Notes: generated from the letters alone by a model not told the origin. A DNA stretch of 64,000 nt from Enhygromyxa salina (GCF_000737335.2 NZ_JMCC02000004.1:1-64000), one strand, 5' to 3'. Counted from the first letter of the stretch, positions 21,048 to 30,161 are shown. Made by a program: numbers and translations.

Positions 21048-21863
21048 TCAACCGGCGTCGACGATCAACATCCGATACCAACTCGCCGGCGTGTCGGTGC
21101 AGATCATGTTTGGGTGTTGCTCGAGGGCCTGGGCCCCCTCGACCCACACGTTGGCGCCCGGATCCCCATTGATGCTGCCGTAGTCACCGTCACGCACGAT
21201 CTGCGTGGGCTCGCCCTCAACGTCGAAGGTCAGCGCGAGGCGGTCGATGATGCCACACTCGGTATCAATCGCGCCGCACTGGGCAGACGCTGCAGTCACC
21301 CCAAAGGGATAGTCGAAGGGTCCGTCGGGGGGCGTCAAGCTGGAGCTGTCGACCAACGTGAGCAGGTGGCCGTAGCCGACCAGGTCCAGGCGCAGGTAGG
21401 TGTTGGTCCAAAACGGCGTGTGGTTGACGTAGCGGACCCGAACCGAGTCGTTGACGGCAAGCGGGAGCGAGAACACCGGGTTGGCGGTGATGTCGATCGG
21501 CACGAGGTTCTCGGTCTCTGGGCACTCGAGCTCGAGGGCCAGGCCGTTGAGGCTGTCGACGCTCGCGACCGTACAGGTCCAGTCGATCTCGGTGTCGAAC
21601 GGCTCTAAGAGGCCGAAGTCGAACGGTTCGTACCTGAACTCGATGACGTCATCGGGGGGCGCGCAGGCGACGTCGCCGTCGCCGTCGCCGTCGCCGTCAC
21701 CGTCACCGTCACCGGTGGTGTCGCCATCGCCGTCGCCGTCGCCGGTGGTGTCGGTCTCGCCAGACTCGCCGATGTCCTTGTTGTCGAGATCGCAGCCGGG
21801 AGCCGTCACGCCAAGCACGGTCGCGCCGAGCAAGATGAGTAGTTTGTGCAAGTTGTCGTTCAT
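21048..21863 (-). CDS. Lipoprotein with Asp-Gly spacer
   Basis: A 271-residue lipoprotein starting at ATG 21863, with signal peptide and lipobox-like APGC (Cys24), then a spacer of Thr/(Gly-Asp)n. The ~200-residue domain that follows is beta-rich, with paired Cys residues (CAPPDDV, WTCTV, LELECPE, AQCG..TECG). I do not recognise the domain. It lies downstream of, and on the same strand as, the sigma-factor genes, only ~30 bp from the membrane-partner gene, so it may belong to the same transcript. Confidence 0.7.
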   Translation of the reverse strand: MNDNLHKLLILLGATVLGVTAPGCDLDNKDIGESGETDTTGDGDGDGDTTGDGDGDGDGDGDGDVACAPPDDVIEFRYEPFDFGLLEPFDTEIDWTCTVASVDSLNGLALELECPETENLVPIDITANPVFSLPLAVNDSVRVRYVNHTPFWTNTYLRLDLVGYGHLLTLVDSSSLTPPDGPFDYPFGVTAASAQCGAIDTECGIIDRLALTFDVEGEPTQIVRDGDYGSINGDPGANVWVEGAQALEQHPNMICTDTPASWYRMLIVDAG

Positions 21864-21894
21864 GAGGTTAGTGACCCGTGCGCCGGGTTCAAAC

Positions 21895-22737
21895 TCAGCG
21901 ATTGCCGGCCGGCTTGGGTTCCGTGGTTGGCAACGAAATTTTGTTGCCACACGCCGCCTGAACCCGCTGGATCAGCAGCGCACCCGGTGAGCGGACCATG
22001 AACTGCGCGCCTGCATGCTGGGCGTCGGCGTCTCGCTCGAGCTGGCACAGCGCGATGACCCGCAGACCCTCGCGCTCGCTGCCCAGCTCGCCGTTGGGGA
22101 ATTGCGTGGCGTGCTGGTCGAGCAGCTCGAGGGCCCGGGCTGGATCCCGGGCGCTGCGTGCTGCGCGAATCAACTTCAGCTCGGCGGCGAGGGCCGGGCC
22201 TGGGTTGTCTGGCGGAAGACTGAGGTTTGAGCTCGCGTCCGTCGGTGGGAGCGCGACGGCTGGGGCTTTGGCGCTGACCGGGCCCGAGCTGGATCCCGGG
22301 CGCGCGCCGGGTTCGGTGGGGCTCCCGGACTCGGCGTCCGCGGCTGTGTCTGCGGGTGGCCCGGCGAGCTGATCCCCACCGACGAACCCAGCGGCGGACC
22401 GCGGCGGCTGTGGGTCTGCGGGCGCGGTGATCGCTGGCACCTCTGCCGCTCGACCGCCCTGCACGGCCTTGCCCACGACCGCCACACCGCCCAACCCGGC
22501 CGCGGTCAGACCGACCACCGCGACGACGATCTTGATCGCGTGAACCACCTGGCCGCTCGCTGCCAGCGAGGGCCCAGCCCCCGCGTCAGCGCCCCCCGTG
22601 CCGCCATCGGGTGGACCACCCAGCCCCGCGTGAAACTGGGCCAACATGCGATCTTCGGCGCCAGGCGGCGGGCTGTGGCTTCCGTGCCTGAGGCTGCGCC
22701 CGATCGAGGCGTGGATCCGCGGATCGAGTTCGGTCAT
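21895..22737 (-). CDS. Membrane partner of ECF sigma factor (possible anti-sigma)
   Basis: A 280-residue protein whose ATG overlaps the sigma-factor stop (ATGA at 22734-22737), showing translational coupling. The N-terminal ~65 residues are cytoplasmic, one transmembrane helix follows (IKIVVAVVGLTAAGLGGVAV), then a Pro/Ala/Ser-rich periplasmic linker. The C-terminal ~80 residues look like a TPR pair (RSARDPARALELLDQHATQF, then ERDADAQHAG). No zinc-binding HxxxCxxC motif is visible, so it is not a ZAS-type anti-sigma. Control of the sigma factor is inferred from gene order and topology. Confidence 0.72.
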   Translation of the reverse strand: MTELDPRIHASIGRSLRHGSHSPPPGAEDRMLAQFHAGLGGPPDGGTGGADAGAGPSLAASGQVVHAIKIVVAVVGLTAAGLGGVAVVGKAVQGGRAAEVPAITAPADPQPPRSAAGFVGGDQLAGPPADTAADAESGSPTEPGARPGSSSGPVSAKAPAVALPPTDASSNLSLPPDNPGPALAAELKLIRAARSARDPARALELLDQHATQFPNGELGSEREGLRVIALCQLERDADAQHAGAQFMVRSPGALLIQRVQAACGNKISLPTTEPKPAGNR

Positions 22738-23261
22738 GACGGGCACTCCTGCTGGGCCATCGCCCCGTTGACGTGGGCGCGGGCGGTTCGCAACCGCCAG
22801 TAGACAGTGTTGAGCTTGGTATCGAGCTCTTTGGCGATCTCGGGCGCGGTCATGCCCTCGATCTCGGCAAGCACGAACACGGCGGCGAGCTTGGTATCCA
22901 ACTGCGAGAGGACTTCGGCCAGGCGGCGCAGCGTCTCGCGGTCGGCGGCCTGTTCATCGAGGGCGGCCGTCGGCGCAGGCTCGGGGATCGCCGCGAGCTT
23001 TCGTTCGTGCCGGGTGGTCCCGCGGCGGCGGGTCGCGGCGACCCGACGGGCGATGCCAAACAGCCACGAGCGGATCGACTGTTGGTGATCCCAGGCGTCC
23101 CAGCGCCGGTGGACGACCATGAACACGTCTTGGACCGCGTCCTCGATCGCCTCGGCGGCCACGCCGTGATAGCGAAGCACCCGCCACACGAACCCGAGCT
23201 CGCGCCGGTAGACGAGGTCGAACTCGTCGTTTGGAGCGCGCGCGAGGCCGGGCGAGGTCAT
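22734..23261 (-). CDS. ECF-family RNA polymerase sigma factor
   Basis: A 175-residue ECF sigma factor. Region 2 is visible in AIEDAVQDVFMVVHRRWDAW and SIRSWLFGIARRVAATRRR, and region 4 in LDTKLAAVFVLAEIEGMTAP followed by a helix-turn-helix (EIAKELDTKLNTVYWRLRTA). The ATG at 23261 is used; a GTG at 23270 would add three residues. It is coupled to the membrane protein downstream and preceded by a putative surface-protein gene, an arrangement I associate with cell-envelope signalling in Nannocystineae. Its target promoters are unknown. Confidence 0.9.
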   Translation of the reverse strand: MTSPGLARAPNDEFDLVYRRELGFVWRVLRYHGVAAEAIEDAVQDVFMVVHRRWDAWDHQQSIRSWLFGIARRVAATRRRGTTRHERKLAAIPEPAPTAALDEQAADRETLRRLAEVLSQLDTKLAAVFVLAEIEGMTAPEIAKELDTKLNTVYWRLRTARAHVNGAMAQQECPS

Positions 23262-23307
23262 TCGAACCACAGCGATTGCCGGAAGCGCCGGTTTCCGTGG
23301 TTGCGGA

Positions 23308-24372
23308 TCATGGAAATCGGATCTCGACCCCTGCGAGGGCGCGCACGCCCACTGGGGTCGCGTTGAGGGCCGCGAGGTCGTCGAGCGCGAAGCCCCCGGA
23401 CGCGAGCCGGACCTGCGCTTGGAGCTCGAGGCCGAGCGCGACCCGCTCGATCGGGGCCCAGCTCAGGCCGGGGCCAAGCATCACGCCAACGTACGGTTGG
23501 GCGGCGACTTCGGCGTTTGGAATTGGCGCAAGCGCGCGGCCCCGGATCGCGCCCGCCTCGATCCCGGCGCAGAGCGGGAACTCGACGGGGCCGGCCTGCA
23601 GCACGCCGCAGCCCAGCGCGCCGATCAGGAACCCATCGACGCGGGCGCGACCTCGATCACCGAGCGCGGGCCGGACGGGCGGCAGCCAGGCGCCGCGCAG
23701 CTCGACGCGCCAGTGTGGGCCGAACGCAGCCAAGCGGCCCATGACCGTTGCGGACCCTGCTTGCAGTGGACCGTAGCCGCCGCCAGCGAGGGCCGCGAGG
23801 CCAAAGCCCACGGGTCCCCGCGGTTCGAATTCCACGGTCGTTCGGTCCGCTCGCGTTTCGTTGCTGACGTGCACGCTGGGTTCGCGCCGCACGTCGCTGG
23901 TGGTCGCGGGCTCGCTTGGGCGCTCGTCGGTCACCGGTGGTGCTGAGGGCGGCTGTGGGTCTGGCTGTGGGTCTGGCTCGGGCGCCGCCGCCTCTCGGTT
24001 GACCCGCGTCGAGACGCCGATTGGATCAATCGACACCGCCAGCACCAGCGCCGTCGCGTCGATCGCCACCGCGCAGGTCTCGGCCACGAAGCTGCGCCGC
24101 TCCACACCGAGCGGCCCGACGAGCTCGAGCCCCACCGACCACTGCTGCGCAGGGTCACGGCGAATCGTCACGGTCGCGGTCACGTTGGCTGGGGTGTCCG
24201 CTCGCGTGACCGAGATCTCGGGCGCCAGCAGCTCGAGCCGCTCGACCACGCGCTGGCCACCTTGGCACTGCGCCTCCCCAACCCAACGCACCCGCAAGTC
24301 GTGGATGACCGGGGCGCTCGCCAGCAGCGAGGCGATCAAGAGCTCCGTGACCACGAACTCGCGCGGTAGCAC
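23308..24372 (-). CDS. Putative envelope protein with C-terminal beta-barrel-like region
   Basis: A 354-residue protein directly upstream of, and in line with, the sigma-factor gene (46 bp gap). The N-terminus has a hydrophobic segment (TELLIASLLASAPV) that could be a signal sequence. After a ~95-residue domain and a Pro/Asp-rich linker (PEPDPQPDPQPPSAPP), the C-terminal half shows alternating hydrophobic strands (GFGLAALAGGGYGPLQAGSA, then VELRGAWLPPV and GVMLGPGLSWAP), ending in FP, as expected of an outer-membrane beta-barrel. This could be the sensor or target of the sigma system; that is inference. Confidence 0.62.
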   Translation of the reverse strand: MLPREFVVTELLIASLLASAPVIHDLRVRWVGEAQCQGGQRVVERLELLAPEISVTRADTPANVTATVTIRRDPAQQWSVGLELVGPLGVERRSFVAETCAVAIDATALVLAVSIDPIGVSTRVNREAAAPEPDPQPDPQPPSAPPVTDERPSEPATTSDVRREPSVHVSNETRADRTTVEFEPRGPVGFGLAALAGGGYGPLQAGSATVMGRLAAFGPHWRVELRGAWLPPVRPALGDRGRARVDGFLIGALGCGVLQAGPVEFPLCAGIEAGAIRGRALAPIPNAEVAAQPYVGVMLGPGLSWAPIERVALGLELQAQVRLASGGFALDDLAALNATPVGVRALAGVEIRFP

Positions 24373-24448
24373 GCCGGATTTTGCGGATCAAGGTCGCCAC
24401 AAACCACGCGGCTGGTCTGGGGTGAAGGTGTGGGAGTAAGGTCCGGCC

Positions 24449-26263
24449 ATGCGCGGACGCCTGATCCCTCTGCTCGCTCTGTCATCGCTGCTCGCCTCGT
24501 TCACGGGTTGCGCCGAGCCAACCCCGGCGCCCGTCGATCCCGGCCAAGTTGCGATCGACCTGCCCAGCGCCAAGCCGACCGCGCCCTCGCTCTCGGCCGA
24601 CAGCATCCTCGCTAGCGTTGGGTTCTTGGCCGACGACGCCCAGCAGGGCCGGGCGCCGGGGACGGAAGCCGACGCGCGCGTGCAAGCCTGGATCATCGAG
24701 CGCATGCAGGCCGCCGGGCTCGAGCCTGGCGGCGACGATGGGTTCGTGCAGCGCTTCGAGGTTGGCGACGGCGCGCGGCTGCGCGAAGGCCAGACCAGTC
24801 GCTTCGTCGCCACCCGCGGCCGGGTCCCCGGGATCACCCACGAGATCGTGCCGTTCGGTCACGACACGGGCGAGTCGGGGGCGATCGGTCGGCTGGTGTT
24901 CGTTGGCCACGGCCTGCCGGGCGAGGGCGACGACCCCGGTGACTTCGCGGGGCTCGAGCTCGAGGGGGCGATCGCGGTCGCGCTGCTCGGCGCGGCGGAT
25001 CCCCACGCGGCCCCGGCCAAGACCCGTCCGCAGAGCAAGCTGATCGCCGCCCGGGATCGCGGCGCCGTTGGCCTGGTCCTGTGGGATCCCGACACCGACA
25101 CGCCGTGGGCCAACCACGGACAATTCAGCGAGCTCGAGATCCCCGCGGTGTTCGTCGGCAAGGCCGGGACCGAGGCGCTGCGGGTCGCGCTGCGACTTGG
25201 CAAGGACGCGGCCCCGAAGCTCGGCGCGAGCAGCCGCGCGCCGCTCGAGCTGCACACGCCGATCGAGCCGGTTGTGCTGACCACGGCCAACCTGCTGGGT
25301 GTGCTGCCCGGCAGCGATCCGGCCGAGACCCGCAAGCGCGTGATCATTGGCGCCCACATGGATCACCTTGGGCTTGGGACCTCGAGCTCGCTCGCGCCCG
25401 GCGAGCACGCGATCCACAACGGCGCCGACGACAACGCCTCGGGCGTCGCGGTCGTGCTCGAGCTCGCGGCCGGGCTGGCCAAGCTCAGCCCCGAGCAGCG
25501 GCCTCACGATCTGGTGTTCGTGACCTTTGGCGCCGAAGAGATGGGCCTGCTCGGCAGCAAGCACATGGTCGAGGCGCTGCCCAAGTCCGAGCGGGCCCGC
25601 GTCCTCGCGATGCTCAACTTCGACATGGTGGGGCGCCTGCGCGATCAAGACGCGCTCGCGCTCAACGGCACGGGCAGCGCGAAGGAGTGGCCAGCGCTGG
25701 TCGAGATCGCCAACCCAACCGGCGACGCGCAGCTGAAGCTCGCCGGTACCAGCGACGGCTGGGGCCCCTCGGATCACGCCTCGTTCTACGGCGAGGGCGT
25801 CCCGGTGCTGCACTTCTTCACGGGCGCCCACGACGACTATCACAAGCCTAGCGACGATCTGGACAAGTTCGACAGCGAGGGCGCGGCCGCGGTCGGCGAG
25901 CTCGCGGGGCGCATCGTGTTGGCGCTGCTCGACCGCAGCGAGCCACTGACCTACGTCAAGGTCGAGCGCGCGAGCATGGGCCGGACCGTGTTTCGTGTGT
26001 CGCTCGGCACGATGCCCGACTATGGGCGCGAGGTTGATGGCATGGCGCTCTCGGGCGTCAGCGAGGGCGGGCCGGCGGCCGCGGCGGGGCTGCAAAAGGG
26101 CGACGTGATCACCCGCATCGGGGATCGGGCGGTTCACAACATTGACGACTACATGGCCTGCTTCGGCGAGCTCGAGCCTGGGGTCGCGGTCGAGATCGAG
26201 TGGACCCGCGACGGCGCCACGCAGACGGGCGAGCTGACCCCAGCCGCGCCGCGCACCAAGTAG
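24449..26263 (+). CDS. M28-family zinc aminopeptidase lipoprotein with PDZ domain
   Basis: A 604-residue lipoprotein (lipobox FTGC, Cys21). A PA-like insert precedes the M28 peptidase domain. All five expected zinc-ligand motifs are visible in order: GAHMDHLG, NGADDNASG, GAEEMGLLGS, NFDMVGR and HDDYHKPSDD, so it should be an active co-catalytic two-zinc aminopeptidase acting outside the inner membrane. The C-terminal ~90 residues form a PDZ-type domain (ALSGVSEGGPAAAAGLQKGD, then VITRIGDRAVHN). It is divergent from the surface-protein/sigma operon. Confidence 0.92.
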   Translation: MRGRLIPLLALSSLLASFTGCAEPTPAPVDPGQVAIDLPSAKPTAPSLSADSILASVGFLADDAQQGRAPGTEADARVQAWIIERMQAAGLEPGGDDGFVQRFEVGDGARLREGQTSRFVATRGRVPGITHEIVPFGHDTGESGAIGRLVFVGHGLPGEGDDPGDFAGLELEGAIAVALLGAADPHAAPAKTRPQSKLIAARDRGAVGLVLWDPDTDTPWANHGQFSELEIPAVFVGKAGTEALRVALRLGKDAAPKLGASSRAPLELHTPIEPVVLTTANLLGVLPGSDPAETRKRVIIGAHMDHLGLGTSSSLAPGEHAIHNGADDNASGVAVVLELAAGLAKLSPEQRPHDLVFVTFGAEEMGLLGSKHMVEALPKSERARVLAMLNFDMVGRLRDQDALALNGTGSAKEWPALVEIANPTGDAQLKLAGTSDGWGPSDHASFYGEGVPVLHFFTGAHDDYHKPSDDLDKFDSEGAAAVGELAGRIVLALLDRSEPLTYVKVERASMGRTVFRVSLGTMPDYGREVDGMALSGVSEGGPAAAAGLQKGDVITRIGDRAVHNIDDYMACFGELEPGVAVEIEWTRDGATQTGELTPAAPRTK

Positions 26264-26279
26264 GCGGAGCGCGGCCGCG

Positions 26280-27959
26280 CTATCCGGGCGGCGGCGGGAT
26301 GCAGGCCCCGCCGCCCTCGATCTGCGCGTTGGTCCGGAACGTGTTGAAGGTCTCCCAGTTGGGCGTCTCCCACTGCGGGATTACCCCGTCTTCGCGCACG
26401 TTGGTCACGTGGTAGGCGTGCTGGTTCCAGATCCGGCGGGCCTGGATCCAGCGATCTTCGATGTCGCCGATCGCCTGGACCATCGGCGACGCGTTTTGGC
26501 CGAAGTTGTTTGAGACGACCACGATCTCGGCCGAGCCGTCGTTGTCGATGTCCGCGACCACGGGATACTCGGTCCCGGTCGCGCTCGAGCGCGGCGTCTG
26601 CAGCAGGACCTGGCCGTCGCCGTCGTAGATGTACATGTTGGTCTCGTCGGCGTACATCGCCTCGGCGATGCCGTCGCCCAGGAAGTCGAACGCGGTGCCG
26701 GCCGCGACCCCGCTGCTGTCGAGCACTGGCGCGCTCCAGACGATCGACGCGTCGGCCTCGTAGACCGTGTAGTTGGCGCGCGAGCTCATCGCGTACTCGG
26801 CCATGAGGTCGCCGTCCATGTCGTGGACCGCGGCCGGCCGGTGCCAGTTGAGCCCGGAGGCCGGGTCGCCGGTTGGGGTCAAGCCGGTATAGACAACGGT
26901 TCCGTCGGTCTCGAGCATGCTCAGGCCCGCCGGCGAGGTGATGAGGATCTCGGGCTCACCGTCGTCGTCGAAGTCGGCGACCTGGGGGAACCCTGGCGAG
27001 GCCGATGGCGCATACCACATGAGCGCGCCGTCGTGATGATAGGCCGAGTTGCCAAGGATGATCTCGAGGTCGCCGTCGTCATCGAGGTCGGCGGCGGTCG
27101 TGACCGGATACTGGGCGATCGGGCTGTTGCTCTCCCACAGCTTGGTGCCGGTGTGATCGTAGACGGCGTTGTCACCGTAGATCTCGACGTCCCCGTCGTT
27201 GTCGAGATCCGCGAGGCCGACCCCGCCGATGTACGAGCCGTTCCACTGGCCGCCCGTCCAGAGCAAGGTTCCGTCGCTGTCGAGCGCCACCAGCGCGCCG
27301 TTGCTCGAGGTGACGAGCTCCATCTCACCGTCGCCGTCGATGTCGCCGAGGGCAGGGGCCACGGAGAAGTCGACCGTGGTCGGCGAGATGTAGTGCGGCA
27401 GCCCGGTCGCGCCGTCGAGCACGTGGATGTGGGCTGGCGCGTTGAGGCCGGTGTAGGCGACGACGACGACGTCGGGGATGTCGCACAGATCGATCACGCC
27501 GTTGTCGTCGTCATCGGTCAGGTTGCCGACCATCGGCGTGACCACGCTCTGGGTCTCGTTGCCGTTGCCCATGTACATCCACTCGACGTTGGGCTCGAAC
27601 GAATCGGGCAGCGCCTGGGCCTCGCACTCGCCCACCGCGTTGCCGTCGTCGTTGACCTTGCACATGTCGACAGGCATCCCCTCGCCAAAGTCGATGTCCT
27701 GGCCGATGTCGAACTTGACGCCGCCGGGGTCGCCGTCGCCATCACCACTTGGGTCGCCATCGCCGGCCGGGTCGCCGTCGCCATCGCCGGTTGGGTCACC
27801 GTCGCCATCACCGGTCGGATCCCCATCGCCGTCTCCGGTGCTGATCGAGGTCTCGCCCGGGTCGTCGCTGGCTTCGCCGCTGCCCGCGTCGCCGCAACCA
27901 CCGAGGGCCAAGCTGAACAGCATGACCCCCACACCCCGCGCAATCGCATCATGTTTCAC
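26280..27959 (-). CDS. FG-GAP/VCBS repeat lipoprotein
   Basis: A 559-residue lipoprotein (lipobox LGGC, Cys22). A (Gly-Asp)n spacer covers about residues 40-80. The rest is a beta-propeller of repeated calcium-binding-type units: DIDGDGEMELV, DLDNDGDVEI, DLDDDGDLEI, DFDDDGEPEI and DIDNDGSAEI, the classical VCBS/FG-GAP DxDxDG pattern. A tail with Trp (IPQWETPNWETF) and CIPPPPG ends the protein. Such proteins are surface-exposed and common in Nannocystineae; a binding role is likely but unproven. It converges with the M28 peptidase gene. Confidence 0.85.
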   Translation of the reverse strand: MKHDAIARGVGVMLFSLALGGCGDAGSGEASDDPGETSISTGDGDGDPTGDGDGDPTGDGDGDPAGDGDPSGDGDGDPGGVKFDIGQDIDFGEGMPVDMCKVNDDGNAVGECEAQALPDSFEPNVEWMYMGNGNETQSVVTPMVGNLTDDDDNGVIDLCDIPDVVVVAYTGLNAPAHIHVLDGATGLPHYISPTTVDFSVAPALGDIDGDGEMELVTSSNGALVALDSDGTLLWTGGQWNGSYIGGVGLADLDNDGDVEIYGDNAVYDHTGTKLWESNSPIAQYPVTTAADLDDDGDLEIILGNSAYHHDGALMWYAPSASPGFPQVADFDDDGEPEILITSPAGLSMLETDGTVVYTGLTPTGDPASGLNWHRPAAVHDMDGDLMAEYAMSSRANYTVYEADASIVWSAPVLDSSGVAAGTAFDFLGDGIAEAMYADETNMYIYDGDGQVLLQTPRSSATGTEYPVVADIDNDGSAEIVVVSNNFGQNASPMVQAIGDIEDRWIQARRIWNQHAYHVTNVREDGVIPQWETPNWETFNTFRTNAQIEGGGACIPPPPG

Positions 27960-28069
27960 GCGGCTACGATAACAGCTCGGGTGGAGCGTGGGTATGCCGG
28001 GCGCTCAGCTCGGACAACGCCGACGCAGGCCCGGGACCAGCAGCAACAACGGGCGCGCGAGCATGCCCC

Positions 28070-28573
28070 ATGGCGGGGGCCCGGGGCCTTCATGGTCCAT
28101 TGTGGTATCTGCTGACAACCGTGCTCCCCCCGATCGAAGACCGATCGCTGGCCCAGTGGATCGAGGCTACCCTGCTTGGCCTGCTGCAGCCCGAGGGGGC
28201 CCCGATCGCGCGGGCGTGCGGCCCCGATCGATCCCTCGAGCTGGTGTGCACGGAGCTCGGCGTCGGGCGCCAGTTCGAGGGCTTCGCAGTGGTCGCAGGC
28301 GCGCTCCGCCTCATTGTTCGTCTGCCCGATGAGACCATCTCGGACATCGTCGAACACGAGCTGCTGCTCGGGCGCGACGACCTGGTCGACTGGCGACTCC
28401 AACGCGACACAGTGATCCCTGGCGCCGTGTTCTGGCGGTCCGGGATCTACGGGCACACAGCGCAGCGCCAGGCCGAGCTGGCCGCCGGCGTCGAGACCTG
28501 GCACCGCTTCTTGCGGGAGGTGATCGACCCGAACTTCGTGGGTCGAACGCCCGACGCTGGCGAGTCGAGCTAG
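28070..28573 (+). CDS. Uncharacterised 167-residue protein
   Basis: Not recognised. The protein is soluble and rich in Leu, Arg and Asp, with IVRLPDETISDIVEHELLLG and a C-terminal helix (QAELAAGVETWHRFLREVID). Codon usage is typical of the region. The ATG at 28070 lies near a stretch that is not coding-like, and an internal GTG could be the true start (giving about 150 residues). It stands alone before the uracil-DNA glycosylase-family gene, about 90 bp away. Confidence 0.6.
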   Translation: MAGARGLHGPLWYLLTTVLPPIEDRSLAQWIEATLLGLLQPEGAPIARACGPDRSLELVCTELGVGRQFEGFAVVAGALRLIVRLPDETISDIVEHELLLGRDDLVDWRLQRDTVIPGAVFWRSGIYGHTAQRQAELAAGVETWHRFLREVIDPNFVGRTPDAGESS

Positions 28574-28666
28574 CGCGAAACCGCCGGGGCGGGCTCGGTG
28601 GCGCTCGCGCAACTTGGTCGCTGGTGGTGGGGCCACACATGCCGACGGTCCTGATAGTCTGGTGAG

Positions 28667-29260
28667 GTGGCGTCGAAGCGCGCACTCTCGAAGTTGCTGG
28701 CCGAGGTTCGAGCCTGCGAGGTCTGCCGCGAGCACCTGCCCCTGGGCCCGCGACCCGTCCTCTCCGTCGGCTCGAGCGCCCGCCTGGCGATCGTCGGTCA
28801 AGCGCCAGGGACCCGCGTGCACGAGAGCGGCACGCCCTGGGACGACGACTCGGGCGATCACCTACGCGCTTGGCTGGGGGTCGACCGTGAGCTGTTCTCG
28901 AGCGTCGACCTGTTCGCCATCGTGCCCATGGGGTTTTGCTATCCGGGCAAGCGAGCTGGCGGCGACGCGCCGCCACGACCAGAGTGCGCCCCCTTGTGGC
29001 ACGCGCGCTTGTTCGAGCAGCTGCCGCAGCTGTCCACGGTCTTGCTCGTCGGCCAGTACGCCCAGGCATACTATCTGGGGAAGTCGCGCAAGAAGACCCT
29101 GACCGCGACCGTCCGCGCCTTTGAAGATTACCTGCCGCGCTACTTGCCCTTGCCCCACCCGAGCTGGCGCAGCCGGATCTGGATGAAGAAAAACCCCTGG
29201 TTCGAGGCCGAGGTGCTCCCTGCGCTGCGTGAGCGTGTGCAGTTGGCCAGGGGTCTTTAG
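28667..29260 (+). CDS. Uracil-DNA glycosylase-family protein
   Basis: A 197-residue protein of the uracil-DNA glycosylase superfamily (COG1573-like). Motif 1 is IVGQAPGTRVHESGTPW with nearby DDDSGDHLRAWLGV; the DNA-binding motif is LPLPHPSWRSRIWMKKNPWF, close to the family's 'HPSxxN' box. Two N-terminal Cys (CEVCRE) and two later ones (FCYPG, PECAP) could suggest a metal site, but the iron-sulfur pattern of family 4 enzymes is not clearly present. It probably removes damaged bases, or is a divergent member with another role. Start codon GTG. Confidence 0.8.
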   Translation: MASKRALSKLLAEVRACEVCREHLPLGPRPVLSVGSSARLAIVGQAPGTRVHESGTPWDDDSGDHLRAWLGVDRELFSSVDLFAIVPMGFCYPGKRAGGDAPPRPECAPLWHARLFEQLPQLSTVLLVGQYAQAYYLGKSRKKTLTATVRAFEDYLPRYLPLPHPSWRSRIWMKKNPWFEAEVLPALRERVQLARGL

Positions 29261-29389
29261 GAGCCCTTGGTGCAATGCCTCGCGCCGCCTCGCCTTTTTG
29301 GCGAGGGCAGCGTTGCCGAAACTTGCGGTGCGCCTGGTACAGCTGCGTCTCGGTGACTTGTGAACCTGGAGCTCGGCCGCTGGCTCAAG

Positions 29390-29860
29390 TCAGCGGTAGG
29401 GCGAGCTCGCGGACGCGCTATCGTGGCGCAGCATCGGCGCCTGCTGGTCGCCGCGGCCCTCGAGCTCGATCGGGGACTCGAGCTCGATCCGCTGGATCTC
29501 CAGGACCCAGTCGCCCTCGTGGCTGAAGCAACCGCGCGCGCGCAGGAAGCGGGCGACTCGCTCGCGCGCTTCGGGCTCGAGCTCGGACAGGCGGGTGTGC
29601 TCGACCGGGGCGTCGATCTCGACCGCGTCGGCCCCGAAGCTGTGACCGCCAAGCTCGAACGCCACGCTGCGCGAGTCGTCGATGACCAGCTGCTCGTGGC
29701 CCGCGTCGATCAGCCGCGCACGAATTCGCCAGGCGAGGCAGGGGCGATCTTCGACCGGTGAGCGCAGCTCCGACTCGGGGTTGACCTGCCCGCGGACGCG
29801 GCCGACGAGGCCCTCGGCGGGCGGCAGGGCCAGCCGGCGCCGGGCGGGGTGCTGTGGTCG
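29390..29860 (-). pseudogene. C-terminal remnant of a GIDE-like domain protein
   Basis: The minus-strand frame is open from a stop at about 29861-29863 to a TGA at 29390 and has strong G/C third positions. It reads EGLVGRVRGQVNPESELRSP then VEDRPCLAWRIRARLIDAGH, matching the pattern of GIDE-type (bacterial E3-like) domains, 'G.v...SP..g.pC..yr'. There is no start codon before the upstream stop, so the N-terminal half is missing. The break lies next to the frameshifted remnant on the other strand, suggesting a rearrangement here. Confidence 0.5.
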
Positions 29861-29861
29861 C

Positions 29862-30118
29862 TACGTGTTGTTCGGCGAGGGTTTCAGCGTTCGACGGGTG
29901 GCCGAGCGCTACCTCGAGCTTCTCGGCACCGGCCCTCACGAAGTCGTGATGAAGCCGCTCATGCGCCGACGCTTCGAAGCGGCGACAAGTTCCGGGAGTT
30001 GGTGTTCGGCGCGATGACCCCTGGCTGGCGACGGGCCCGCGCGACGGGCAGGAGCTACTACCGCTCGCTCACCGAGCTCGCGCAGGCCAACGCCAACGCG
30101 CGGCTTGGGAGCATTTGA
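29862..30118 (+). pseudogene. Frameshifted remnant upstream of the PAAR-like gene
   Basis: One frame gives RRVAERYLELLGTGPHEVVM then KPLMRRRFEAA; the next frame continues RELVFGAMTPGWRRARATGR then SYYRSLTELAQANANARLGS to a TGA at 30116. Both halves are coding-like and fit one helical protein if a single base was lost near 29993. The 5' end is also absent. It probably belonged to the effector locus that follows, but I cannot name the family. Confidence 0.45.
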
Positions 30119-30161
30119 GACCCATTGCGCGGTGAGTGAAGATCGCGGAGGATCTTCATTG

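Noticed and set aside
24482..26137. 551-codon minus-strand open frame
   Set aside because: Antisense to the M28 peptidase gene, whose five zinc motifs prove the sense frame.
29288..29306. Hairpin CCTCGCC-TTTTT-GGCGAGG considered as a terminator of the glycosylase-family gene
   Set aside because: The T-run is in the loop, not after the stem, and the stem is short; not convincing as an intrinsic terminator.
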